From Paracoxiella cheracis (GTDB lineage Bacteria > Pseudomonadota > Gammaproteobacteria > Coxiellales > Coxiellaceae): a stretch of DNA of 64,000 nt. The position numbers and the translations under genes are program-made. Location of the stretch: contig NZ_CP186485.1 in the NCBI RefSeq assembly GCF_049348705.1, forward strand, positions 1,116,001 through 1,180,000. Direction: 5' to 3'. A model generated the notes under the pieces. It was not told where the DNA came from and searched no databases. It was given only the letters and a program-made list of their open reading frames with translations. Positions 16,645-25,157 of the stretch are shown piece by piece; the stretch's first letter is position 1; each line of letters begins with the position of its first letter.

Positions 16645-18093
16645 ATGAAACAACCCCGCGCATTAACGCCGTTATTTCTCACAGAAATGTGGGAACGCTT
16701 TGGTTTTTACGTCGTTCAAAGTTTACTAATTCTATACCTCACTAATTTACTAAAATTCTCAGACTCAAAATCATACTTGATTCTCGGCGAATACACAGCA
16801 CTAGTTTATTTAACACCCATTGCTGGAGGTATATTTTCGGATCGCGTTTTGGGGCCGCGTTACTCTATATTGATAGGCGCGGTTTTATTGGCTGTTGGTT
16901 ATTTTCTATTAGCCTTTAATCATGCCGCCAACCATTCGCTTTTATTTTTAGGGCTAGCCATTATCGTTATTGGGAATGGGTTTTTAAAACCGAACATCTC
17001 GAGCTTTTTAGGTGAATTTTACTATGAAGATGATCCCCGACGAAACGCTGGCTTTACCCTATTTTATATGGGCATTAATATCGGCGCACTGCTCGCGTTA
17101 GGCAGCGGTGGCGCCATTCAAGAGGGACTCGGTTGGTGGGCAGCATTTGGTGCAGCCGGCATCGGCATGATCATTGCATTTGGTACGTTTGCTTTCGGAT
17201 TTTCAACATTTGAAAATCGAGGTCTGCCCGTTCCGCGCAATCAAATTCCTCATAAACTGACTCGTTTATTCAGCTATAAAATTACCATCGTCATATCGAT
17301 TTTAATCAGCATCGTCATTGCCTTTTTACTCATCAGTAGTTCAAGCATCGCCGAAGTCTTAGAAACTATCGTGGGTGTGATGGTATTACTTGCGTTAATT
17401 TACGTTGCAACACGTTATCACCGGCAACAACGCAATAAATTCTTTGCACTGCTTATTTTAATCGTTGCGTCGGTCATTTTTTGGGGATTATTCTTCCAAA
17501 TGTTTGCAGCCGTAAATCTCTTCACCGAACGTAATGTCGATCGGCATATGTTTGGCCTCACGGTGCCCCCTTCTGTGTTTATTTCACTGGAATCATTCTT
17601 TATTCTCATTTTTGGCCCTTTTTTAGCCTGGCTGTGGCAACACCTGCACGTTAAAAAAATCGACCCCACACCCGGTATGAAATTTTCGCTTGCCATGTTT
17701 TGCGTTGCTATATCAATGGCGCTGCTGGTATTGGGCATTCATTTCCATCAGTCGAGTGGATTCATTAGCCCATGGTGGATTGTTATTTTCTTTATCGTTA
17801 TCACTCTCGGAGAAATGTTGCTATCCCCCATTGGTCTGTCAATGGTGACCGAACTATCTCCCCCGCATTTATCTGGCTTGATGATGGGTGTGTGGTTTAT
17901 GGCGTTGGGTTTCGGTGGCGAATTATCCGGCTACCTTGCCAAAGCTGCTAGCGTTCCAAAGTCCGACATGAACCTTGCTATCAGCAATTTGATCTATGCC
18001 CATGCCTTTCGCAATAATGCGATTATTGCGTTTGTCGTCGCGGTGGTATTACTCGCACTAACGCCCTGGTTAAAGCGTTTAACCAAAAATTAA
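16645..18093 (+). CDS. POT/PTR2-family proton-coupled oligopeptide transporter
   Basis: This is an inner-membrane symporter of about 482 aa with 12 or more hydrophobic segments. The N-terminal ExxERFxYY-type motif appears as EMWERFGFYVV, with the two acidic/Arg residues needed for proton coupling. The second signature GGIFSDRVLGPRYSIL (loop 2-3) and the third, FYMGINIGALLA, are both present. It imports di- and tripeptides with protons. I start at ATG (MKQPRALTPLF) rather than the in-frame TTG three codons earlier because AAGG lies at a normal distance and relatives begin here. The C-terminus is normal. The gene is monocistronic, with glutamine synthetase 80 bp downstream in the same direction. 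Confidence 0.93.
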   Translation: MKQPRALTPLFLTEMWERFGFYVVQSLLILYLTNLLKFSDSKSYLILGEYTALVYLTPIAGGIFSDRVLGPRYSILIGAVLLAVGYFLLAFNHAANHSLLFLGLAIIVIGNGFLKPNISSFLGEFYYEDDPRRNAGFTLFYMGINIGALLALGSGGAIQEGLGWWAAFGAAGIGMIIAFGTFAFGFSTFENRGLPVPRNQIPHKLTRLFSYKITIVISILISIVIAFLLISSSSIAEVLETIVGVMVLLALIYVATRYHRQQRNKFFALLILIVASVIFWGLFFQMFAAVNLFTERNVDRHMFGLTVPPSVFISLESFFILIFGPFLAWLWQHLHVKKIDPTPGMKFSLAMFCVAISMALLVLGIHFHQSSGFISPWWIVIFFIVITLGEMLLSPIGLSMVTELSPPHLSGLMMGVWFMALGFGGELSGYLAKAASVPKSDMNLAISNLIYAHAFRNNAIIAFVVAVVLLALTPWLKRLTKN

Positions 18094-18173
18094 AAATGCG
18101 AACACCCTTGGTCACACCAAAACATTGCGCTATCATAGCGTCTTTGCTGACGGACTTAACCATGAGGTGACCC

Positions 18174-19253
18174 ATGCTCTCACAAGTGACATATATCTGG
18201 ATGGATGGTGCAAAACCCACCCAAAAGCTTCGCTCGAAAGTTAAAGTGCTTGAACATCCAAAAGGTGACATCAAACTTACCGATTTCCCGGACTGGGGAT
18301 TTGATGGCTCTTCAACCTACCAAGCCACTGGTAATGATTCAGATTTAATATTAAAGCCAGCACACTTTGTAACGGATCCGATCCTTGGCGAAGGCAACTA
18401 CCTGTTACTGTGTGAAGTGATGAACCCAGATGGTGTAACACCTCATAAAACGAACACTCGCGCTCGCTTGCGCCAAGTTATGGCCAATGGCGGTGCTGAA
18501 CATGAGCCCTGGCTTGGCTTCGAACAAGAATACACGCTCTTTCGCGGCGCCACGCCACTCGGCTGGCCTGACAGAGGCTATCCAGCACCTCAAGGTCCGT
18601 TCTACTGTGGTATCGGAGCTGATGAGGTCTTCGGTCGTGGATTAGCCGAAGAACACGCCCAAGCCTGCCTCAATGCGGGCATCATGCTCTTTGGCACGAA
18701 CGCAGAGGTCATGCCTGGGCAATGGGAATTCCAAATTGGTTTTCGCGGCATCGACGGTGAAAAACCAGATCCAATAAATGTGGCCGATCACCTTTGGTTA
18801 GCGCGTTGGTTACTCTATCGCCTCGGTGAAGAGTTCGGCATCACCGCTACACTGCATCCGAAACCCGTTCCAGGCGATTGGAATGGTGCAGGCAAACACA
18901 CGAATTTTTCTACCAAAGAGATGCGCGATCCCGCTCGCGGCATGGCCGCAATTGAGCAAGCGATCGAACGCTTATCAGGACGCCACAAAGAACACATCGC
19001 GGTTTATGGTCATGGTTTGGAAGAACGATTAACCGGTAAACACGAAACAGCTCCGATTACACAATTCAGCCATGGTGTTGGCAATCGCGGTGCATCGGTT
19101 CGAATTCCACGAAGCGTTGCAACATCAGGTCACGGTTATATCGAAGACCGTCGCCCTGGTGCGAATGCAGATCCATATCAAGTTGCAGCGATTCTAGTCG
19201 AAACGATTTGCGGAATTAATTTACCCAATTTGAGTACAGCAAAAGCAACGTAA
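18174..19253 (+). CDS. glnII: glutamine synthetase type II (GlnII, eukaryotic-type)
   Basis: This is a 359-aa GS of the short GSII class, not the roughly 470-aa GSI normally found in gammaproteobacteria. It makes glutamine from glutamate, ammonia and ATP. Beta-grasp motif WGFDGSST is at 42-48; FEQEYTLF (116-123) provides metal-binding glutamates; PFYCGIGADEVFGR and AEVMPGQWEFQIG follow; and the ATP-binding KPVPGDWNGAGKHTNFST is clear. There is no adenylylation loop, as expected for GSII. ATG is preceded by GAGGTGA. A hairpin follows the stop. Convergent with tatD. GSII in this lineage points to past lateral transfer or to a paralogue additional to glnA; the window cannot tell which. Confidence 0.93.
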   Translation: MLSQVTYIWMDGAKPTQKLRSKVKVLEHPKGDIKLTDFPDWGFDGSSTYQATGNDSDLILKPAHFVTDPILGEGNYLLLCEVMNPDGVTPHKTNTRARLRQVMANGGAEHEPWLGFEQEYTLFRGATPLGWPDRGYPAPQGPFYCGIGADEVFGRGLAEEHAQACLNAGIMLFGTNAEVMPGQWEFQIGFRGIDGEKPDPINVADHLWLARWLLYRLGEEFGITATLHPKPVPGDWNGAGKHTNFSTKEMRDPARGMAAIEQAIERLSGRHKEHIAVYGHGLEERLTGKHETAPITQFSHGVGNRGASVRIPRSVATSGHGYIEDRRPGANADPYQVAAILVETICGINLPNLSTAKAT

Positions 19254-19270
19254 TTAACTGTCTTGTAGCA

Positions 19271-19296
19271 AGGAACGTTCATCATTGGACGTTCCT
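19271..19296. terminator. possible bidirectional terminator between glnII and tatD
   Basis: An 8-bp perfect stem (AGGAACGT / ACGTTCCT) with a 10-nt loop sits in the 55-bp gap between two convergent genes. There is no clear U-run on either side, so termination is inferred from position and stem only. Confidence 0.45.
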
Positions 19297-19308
19297 TCAC
19301 CTAAAAAA

Positions 19309-20079
19309 TCAAGCCTTAAACAGTGCATTAAAATTTGCGGTCGTTTGATCTGCCACTGCTTCAAACGTTGTTTGCTTTATTTTAGCTAAATGTTCTGCCA
19401 CAAAACGCACGTATTGTGGTTCGTTCGATTTCCCACGATAGGGTACGGGCGTTAAATAAGGTGCGTCGGTTTCAATTAACATGCGATCCAACGGGACTTT
19501 TTCTGCAACCTCGGCAACGTTTTTCGCATTTTTAAAAGTCACGATGCCTGAAAAAGAAATGAAAAAACCTAACTCTATGGCCTCCTGCGCCATTTCCCAA
19601 CTTTCGGTGAAACAGTGCATCACACCTTTCACTCGTGCTGCATTTTCTTCACGCATTATTCGAATTGTGTCTTCATGTGCGCTGCGCGAGTGAATAATAA
19701 TCGGTTTTTTTAGTGTTAATGCAGCACGAATATGCGTACGAAAACGATCGCGCATTATATCTAAACTGCTATCATTGTAATAATAATCGAGCCCTGTCTC
19801 ACCGATCGCGACTACTTTAGGATGGCGCGCTAATGTCACCAGCTCTTCAACGGTTGGCTCTTTATCTACTTTTTCACTGGGATGCAGCCCAACACTGGCA
19901 GACACTCCTTCATATTGATCTGCAATATCTATCACCGCTTGGGCATTGTCGATATCAACACCAACACATAAAATATGCTCGACACCTACACTTTTGGCTT
20001 GATCGATTAACGCACCCAAATTGCCATTATACGCATCCAGATTTAGCATGTTTAAATGACAGTGTGAATCAACGAGCAT
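19309..20079 (-). CDS. tatD: TatD-family metal-dependent DNase/hydrolase (YcfH type)
   Basis: This is a 256-aa TIM-barrel hydrolase. Metal ligands HCH are at residues 6-8 (DSHCHLN), Glu in AIGETGLDYYY, HSR and HCF (KGVMHCFTESW), and the final Asp in LIETDAPYLTP. In E. coli the neighbour of holB is the YcfH paralogue, and the position here argues for that ortholog. Relatives are 3'-5' exonucleases or D-Tyr-tRNA-type deacylases. It is the last gene of the fatty-acid/replication block, and its start overlaps the end of holB by 11 bp, implying translational coupling. Confidence 0.94.
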   Translation of the reverse strand: MLVDSHCHLNMLNLDAYNGNLGALIDQAKSVGVEHILCVGVDIDNAQAVIDIADQYEGVSASVGLHPSEKVDKEPTVEELVTLARHPKVVAIGETGLDYYYNDSSLDIMRDRFRTHIRAALTLKKPIIIHSRSAHEDTIRIMREENAARVKGVMHCFTESWEMAQEAIELGFFISFSGIVTFKNAKNVAEVAEKVPLDRMLIETDAPYLTPVPYRGKSNEPQYVRFVAEHLAKIKQTTFEAVADQTTANFNALFKA

Positions 20080-21058
20080 GACATAGGCTCCTCAATTGCC
20101 ATTGCAATAATAAACTTTCTAGCATCATCTGCACATTAACACTCACCGATGTACTCAATAATTTTTGCGCCTCTTGCAAATGCGTCAACAACGCTAACAA
20201 ATGATCGCGATCGATTAAAACCGATAATTCTTGCAGCGGTTTGATGCGATCTTCATTAACAATGTAGGGTACGTCTATATTTAACTGCAAACGCAATACA
20301 TCGAGTATAATCGTCACAAACGCTTGCATTAATAAATTCCGATCGTGTTGTAAAATTGCCTTGATCGGTGCAATTGGATCGACTTGTTTTTGCTGGATCT
20401 TCCACAAGTGCGCAAGCAAATCATCACGCAACTTTAAATAATTCGCTTCCATTAATTGCAGTGCGCCAAGCGGCGCATGGTTAGCCATTTTTAATAATAA
20501 AGGTGCATTAACATCGGCCGGCAATGCTGATTTGAGCCAATCGAGTATGGCAGCATTATCTGATCCTGAAAATGTAACGCGTTGACACCGACTCAACACC
20601 GTTGCCGGTAAATTACCCGTTTGATGGCTGATCAACAACAATAACACCTGCCCTGCCGGTTCTTCCAACGTTTTTAAAAAGGCATTCGCGGCTGCACGAT
20701 TCATCGCTTCTGCCGGATTGATGATAACGATTTGGTAGCCACTGCGCTGTGATGTTTGATTTAATTTGGCAATCAGCTCACGAATCTGAGCAACTTTGAT
20801 CGCTTTGCTTTTTTCTTCAACTTCCACATTTAAAAAATCAGGGTGATTACCCGCATCGAACAATCGACAGCCACGACATTGATCACACGCAAAATCACTG
20901 TGTTTTTCACATAAAACGGCTTTTGCTAATACACGTGCAAAGTGGAGCTTGCCCAAACCGTGTTGACCCGTTAATAATAATGCATGCGGCAAGCGGCCTT
21001 GCTTACGCTCCGCCAATAATGTTTGCCATTGTGATTGTTGCCACGGATAAATAGTCAT
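20069..21058 (-). CDS. holB: DNA polymerase III subunit delta' (HolB)
   Basis: This is a clamp-loader AAA+ subunit of 329 aa. The degenerate nucleotide-binding loop is GQHGLGKLHF (31-40). The zinc-binding cysteines are C50, C58, C61 and C64. The sensor/Walker-B-like region VIINPAEAMN and the conserved FLKTLEEPAGQVLLLL segment and SRCQ motif follow. The C-terminal collar domain is more variable. HolB works in the gamma/tau complex that loads the beta clamp. It overlaps tmk by 4 bp (ATGA) and tatD by 11 bp, as in the standard gammaproteobacterial order. Confidence 0.95.
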   Translation of the reverse strand: MTIYPWQQSQWQTLLAERKQGRLPHALLLTGQHGLGKLHFARVLAKAVLCEKHSDFACDQCRGCRLFDAGNHPDFLNVEVEEKSKAIKVAQIRELIAKLNQTSQRSGYQIVIINPAEAMNRAAANAFLKTLEEPAGQVLLLLISHQTGNLPATVLSRCQRVTFSGSDNAAILDWLKSALPADVNAPLLLKMANHAPLGALQLMEANYLKLRDDLLAHLWKIQQKQVDPIAPIKAILQHDRNLLMQAFVTIILDVLRLQLNIDVPYIVNEDRIKPLQELSVLIDRDHLLALLTHLQEAQKLLSTSVSVNVQMMLESLLLQWQLRSLCHAR

Positions 21059-21702
21059 TGTTTTTTTAATAGTGGTTCGATGAGTGATAACACCGCTTGT
21101 TTCACAGTTTCTAAATCTTGATTTGAATTAACGATTTTAAATCGATTCGACTCTTTTTCAGCGAGTTTTAAATACGTTTGTCGCACCCGTTCAAAAAATT
21201 CGATCCCCTCTGCCTCAATGCGATCCTTAGCACCACGACTTTTAACACGACTCAATCCAACTTCCACCGGTGCATCCAATAAAACTGTGAGATTGGGTTG
21301 CAAGTCTCCCTGAACCCATTTGGCTAACTCCAAAACATGCTTGATTTCAACACCTCGTCCACCACCTTGATAGGCAAAACTCGCATCCGTGAATCGATCC
21401 GAGAGCACCCACTGGCCACGCTGCAACGCAGGCAAAATCACTTGCGCGATGTTTTGCGCACGCCCCGCAAACATGAGTAATAATTCCGTATCGGGACACA
21501 TCATTTCATTATAATGATTTAATAACACGTTACGAATAGCTTCTGCGATGGGCGTCCCACCCGGCTCACGTGTAACAACATATGAAATACCCGCGTCATC
21601 CAAGCGGTCACGAATGAATTGCAACACAGTGGTTTTACCAACACCTTCAATGCCTTCGATTGAAATAAAGCGACCGCGTTTATTGTCCAAGTGCTTTTCC
21701 AT
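21055..21702 (-). CDS. tmk: thymidylate kinase
   Basis: This is a 215-aa dTMP kinase. The P-loop is GIEGVGKT (17-24), the substrate-binding TREPGGTPIAEAIR block and DRFTDASFAYQGGGRG are present, and a LID-type RGAKDRIE segment follows. It phosphorylates dTMP to dTDP. A longer frame exists in another phase but is not relevant. The start ATG is 9 bp downstream of mltG. Order mltG-tmk-holB-tatD matches E. coli. Confidence 0.96.
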   Translation of the reverse strand: MEKHLDNKRGRFISIEGIEGVGKTTVLQFIRDRLDDAGISYVVTREPGGTPIAEAIRNVLLNHYNEMMCPDTELLLMFAGRAQNIAQVILPALQRGQWVLSDRFTDASFAYQGGGRGVEIKHVLELAKWVQGDLQPNLTVLLDAPVEVGLSRVKSRGAKDRIEAEGIEFFERVRQTYLKLAEKESNRFKIVNSNQDLETVKQAVLSLIEPLLKKQ

Positions 21703-21711
21703 AGCAATAGT

Positions 21712-22779
21712 TTACCTGATGTGATTTGAACTACCAGTGTTTGCTGGCTCTCGTTGTAAATATTTCTCAACGGCTTTGCGGTGCTCTTGATAAGTCGCTG
21801 AAAATTCATGGCTGCCATCGCCGCGTGAAACATAATATAGCGCATCCCCAGGTGAGGGATGCAACGCTGCTATGATAGAAGCTTCACTTGGCATATCAAT
21901 GGGTGTGGGCGGTAATCCATAACGTTGATACGTATTATAGGGTGTATATAATGCTAAATCCCCTTCTGTGATAACGCTCCCATAGGGTCGCCCTAGCCCG
22001 TATAAAACGGTAGGATCCACTTGCAAACGCATGCGTTTTTTCAAACGACGTACAATAACACCTGAAATTAACCGACGCTCTTGCGGTAAAGCCGTTTCTT
22101 TTTCAATTAGTGAAGCGACAATGAGTGCTTGATAAGCGTTTTTATAGGGTAAATCATTTGAACGCTGTTGCCATTGCTGCTGCAATATAGTTTGCATTTT
22201 GTCATAGGCTTGTTTCAGAACATCAATGTCTGAGCTGCCCCACGTAAAAAAATACGTGTCGGGGAAAAACAGTCCCTCGGGATATTGCTGCTCAGGATGA
22301 CCCAGCGTTGCCATGATTTGCGCACCGCTTAAATAAGTAATAGTGTGTTTAATATGCGTGTTTTCATCAAGCAGTTGTCTCATTTGACGGAATGTCCAAC
22401 CCTCTATAAAAGTGATACTGCGTTGCATCACTTTCCCAGCAACGATATTGGCTAATAAGTCAGGCGCGGTCATCTTGGGTGTAATTTGATATTCACCCGC
22501 TTTCATTTTGGGTGCATCGCCAGTCAGTTTTGCTAATAAAATAAATAGACGCGGATGGTGTATCAAACCGGTTTCGTGTAGTTTTCGTGCTAATGCATGA
22601 ATACCCGTACCGGGGAGAACTTTAACCGATATGGATTTTTGCTGTCCATGCAATAATGGTGTGTAAATCAAACTGTGCCAAATTACTGCGAACCATAGGC
22701 CTATTATCAGAACGATAATAACTGAGGCAAAAATTACGATTTTTTTTATACTAAATCCTCCTAAGCAATATACTCCCAT
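21712..22779 (-). CDS. mltG: endolytic murein transglycosylase MltG (YceG)
   Basis: This inner-membrane protein has one N-terminal anchor (IVIFASVIIVLIIGLWFAVI) and a YceG domain. It cuts nascent peptidoglycan glycan strands and sets chain length. The catalytic Glu lies in VASLIEKETALPQERRLISG. LQVDPTVLYGLG and TPYNTYQRYGLPPTPI are the usual signatures. The start is unusual. A strong AGGAGG lies 7 nt before an AUA, while the nearest ATG in frame (used here) is upstream inside the end of fabF and would add 10 residues, MGVYCLGGFS, before the anchor. The usual pabC gene between fabF and mltG is absent, and the frames overlap fabF instead. Confidence 0.9.
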   Translation of the reverse strand: MGVYCLGGFSIKKIVIFASVIIVLIIGLWFAVIWHSLIYTPLLHGQQKSISVKVLPGTGIHALARKLHETGLIHHPRLFILLAKLTGDAPKMKAGEYQITPKMTAPDLLANIVAGKVMQRSITFIEGWTFRQMRQLLDENTHIKHTITYLSGAQIMATLGHPEQQYPEGLFFPDTYFFTWGSSDIDVLKQAYDKMQTILQQQWQQRSNDLPYKNAYQALIVASLIEKETALPQERRLISGVIVRRLKKRMRLQVDPTVLYGLGRPYGSVITEGDLALYTPYNTYQRYGLPPTPIDMPSEASIIAALHPSPGDALYYVSRGDGSHEFSATYQEHRKAVEKYLQREPANTGSSNHIR

Positions 22780-23995
22780 TAGTACCACCAAATCCAAATG
22801 AATTGGATAAGACGATATTAATCTTTCGTTCTTGCGCCTGATGTGGCACAAAATTAAGGTCGCAGTCTGTATCAGGATTCTCTAAATTGATTGTCGGAGG
22901 TGCTACATTATCTCGAATTGCTAATACAGAGAAAATAGCTTCCACGGAGCCGGCAGCTCCCAATAAATGCCCCGTCATCGATTTAGTAGAACTGACAGGA
23001 ATTTCATAAGCGTAATCTCCCAGTATCTTTTTGATTGCCAAGGCCTCAATATGATCGGCGGCAGGTGTTGAAGTACCGTGGGCATTAATATAGTCAATGT
23101 CTTCAAGTGCAATACCGGCATCCTTAATGGTATTTCTCATCGCGGTGCAGAAACCTTGACCATTAGGTTCCGGTGCAGTCATATGATACGCATCACCACT
23201 CATACCAAAGCCAATCACTTCAGCATAAATATGAGCACCGCGTTTTTTGGCATATTCATATTCTTCTAACACGACAACCCCAGCACCTTCACCCAAAACA
23301 AATCCGTCGCGATCTTTGTCCCAAGGGCGACTCGCTTTTTCGGGATCATCATTTCGGCGCGATAAGGCACGCACCGCGGCAAATCCACCAACACCTAGCG
23401 GTGATGTAGCCATTTCGGTGCCACCCGCTACCATGATATCCGCATCGTTATGTTGAATCATCCGCGCAGCATGGCCGATATTGTGTAACCCTGTTGTGCA
23501 GGCCGTTACGATTGAAATGTTTGGCCCTTTCAGGGAATTTTTCATGGAAACAATGCCGGAAGCCATATTAATAATAGCGCCGGGAATAAAAAACGGTGAT
23601 ATTTTTCGAGGACCGTTTTCTAATAATGAATGATAATTTCTTTCAATCCATGGTAGGCCACCGATACCGGAACCAATTGCAACGCCGGCACGAAAGTCAT
23701 TGCTTTCATCAATTTTAAGACCAGAATCTTCGAGCGCTTGACGACTCGCCTCTGCCGCAAATTGAACGAAAATATCCGTTTTGCGGGCTTCTTTGTGGTT
23801 TAACGAAAGGCTCGGATCAAAGTTTTTAACTTCTCCACCAATACGTGTCGTAAGATTAGAGGCATCAAAACGTGTAATAGTTCCGATACCACTTCGACCG
23901 GCTAAAATAGCCTCCCAAGTTTCAGGAACGGTGTTTCCTAATGGAGTCACCGCCCCTAAACCAGTAATGACAACGCGTCTATTACCCAAAACCAT
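22751..23995 (-). CDS. fabF: beta-ketoacyl-ACP synthase II (FabF)
   Basis: This is a 414-aa condensing enzyme for fatty acid elongation. The catalytic triad is C166 (TACTTG), H306 (NAHGTST) and H343 (TGHLLGAAG). The thiolase fold N-terminus VVITGLGAVTPLG and C-terminal NSFGFGGTNGSILLRR are canonical. It elongates acyl-ACP, including C16:1 to C18:1 in E. coli. It lies 38 bp downstream of acpP. Its last codons AGG AGG ATT double as the Shine-Dalgarno for mltG. Confidence 0.97.
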   Translation of the reverse strand: MVLGNRRVVITGLGAVTPLGNTVPETWEAILAGRSGIGTITRFDASNLTTRIGGEVKNFDPSLSLNHKEARKTDIFVQFAAEASRQALEDSGLKIDESNDFRAGVAIGSGIGGLPWIERNYHSLLENGPRKISPFFIPGAIINMASGIVSMKNSLKGPNISIVTACTTGLHNIGHAARMIQHNDADIMVAGGTEMATSPLGVGGFAAVRALSRRNDDPEKASRPWDKDRDGFVLGEGAGVVVLEEYEYAKKRGAHIYAEVIGFGMSGDAYHMTAPEPNGQGFCTAMRNTIKDAGIALEDIDYINAHGTSTPAADHIEALAIKKILGDYAYEIPVSSTKSMTGHLLGAAGSVEAIFSVLAIRDNVAPPTINLENPDTDCDLNFVPHQAQERKINIVLSNSFGFGGTNGSILLRRI

Positions 23996-24033
23996 TGCTC
24001 CTCAGTACAGATCAGGTATTAATGGGATCGTGA

Positions 24034-24291
24034 TTATTCGCTGGTAGATTCACTAGCAGAATGAGCTTTGATGTAATCAATCGCTTCTTGAATTGTGGTG
24101 ATTTTCTCTGCTTCTTCGTCAGGTATTTCAGTATTGAATTCTTCTTCTAAAGCCATGACTAATTCTACGGTATCCAAGGAATCAGCACCGAGATCATCTA
24201 CAAAAGATGCGTCATTAGTGGCCTCCTCTAATTTGATACCCAATTGCTCAACGACAATCTTCTTGACTCGTTCTTCGACTGTTGCTGCCAT
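24034..24291 (-). CDS. acpP: acyl carrier protein
   Basis: This is an acidic 85-aa four-helix carrier. The phosphopantetheine attachment site is S38 in DLGADSLDTVELVM. It carries growing acyl chains for FabH/FabF/FabG. The gap to fabG is 101 bp, long for this operon. In relatives this gap often holds an extra acpP promoter; I see no convincing one here. Confidence 0.98.
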   Translation of the reverse strand: MAATVEERVKKIVVEQLGIKLEEATNDASFVDDLGADSLDTVELVMALEEEFNTEIPDEEAEKITTIQEAIDYIKAHSASESTSE

Positions 24292-24392
24292 GATTGCTGT
24301 TCCCCTCTAAATAATAATGTTGACTCGACAAATAATAACACGTTGCAGAGGGTATTCAAGTAGATACATGCACCCTCCGCGAATTCTGAACG

Positions 24393-25136
24393 CTATACCA
24401 TACACATTCCGCCATTGACATGCAATGTTTCACCAGTGATATATGTAGCCTGATCTGAAGCTAGAAAAGCGACCGCATGGGCGATATCTTCCGCCTGTCC
24501 CATACGTTTCATGGGAATTTGAGCTAAGATAGCCTCTCGATGCTTGTCTGACAAATCATCGGTCATCTCAGTCTCCATAAAACCTGGTGCCACGCAATTG
24601 ACGGTAATCCCATAGCCTACAAGCTCCTTGGCAACTGATTTGCTAAAACCTATCAACCCAGCTTTAGCCGCTACATAGTTGGCTTGCCCGAAGTTGCCCA
24701 TCACCCCTACGACGGAAGTGATATTAATAATTCTGCCCCAGCGTGCTTTCACCATCGGCTTCAAACAAGCCTTGGTGAGATGGAAAACGGCATTAAGATT
24801 GACGTTGATTACCTCATTCCACTGCTCAGGCTTCATTCTTAAAATGATGTTATCGCGGGTAATGCCGGCATTATTAACCAGGATTTCCGGCGCAGAAAAT
24901 GCCTCCTGAATTGCGCTTAGCGTATCGGCAATGGCCTCGGTATTTTGAACCTGGAGTGCATATCCTGCACCCTTTAGCCCTTCTGCCTTGAGCATATCTG
25001 TGATCTTTTGGGCACCTTCTTTCGTCGTTGCGGTACCCACAACAGTAGCGCCCTGCTTGCCCAGCTCAAGCGCAATGACCCGACCTAATCCACGTGTAGC
25101 TCCTGTAACCAAGGCGGTTTTACCACTAAAAGACAT
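24393..25136 (-). CDS. fabG: 3-oxoacyl-ACP reductase (FabG)
   Basis: This is a 247-aa NADPH-dependent SDR enzyme. The cofactor-binding glycine motif is TGATRGLG (11-18), NNAG is at 88-91, and the catalytic Ser141, Tyr154 and Lys158 (YVAAK) are present. The C-terminus ITGETLHVNGGMCMV is typical. It reduces 3-oxoacyl-ACP. It follows fabH by only 21 bp: fabD, normally between fabH and fabG, is missing here. Confidence 0.97.
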   Translation of the reverse strand: MSFSGKTALVTGATRGLGRVIALELGKQGATVVGTATTKEGAQKITDMLKAEGLKGAGYALQVQNTEAIADTLSAIQEAFSAPEILVNNAGITRDNIILRMKPEQWNEVINVNLNAVFHLTKACLKPMVKARWGRIINITSVVGVMGNFGQANYVAAKAGLIGFSKSVAKELVGYGITVNCVAPGFMETEMTDDLSDKHREAILAQIPMKRMGQAEDIAHAVAFLASDQATYITGETLHVNGGMCMV

Positions 25137-25157
25137 AATGTTACCCCTTAACTGTTG

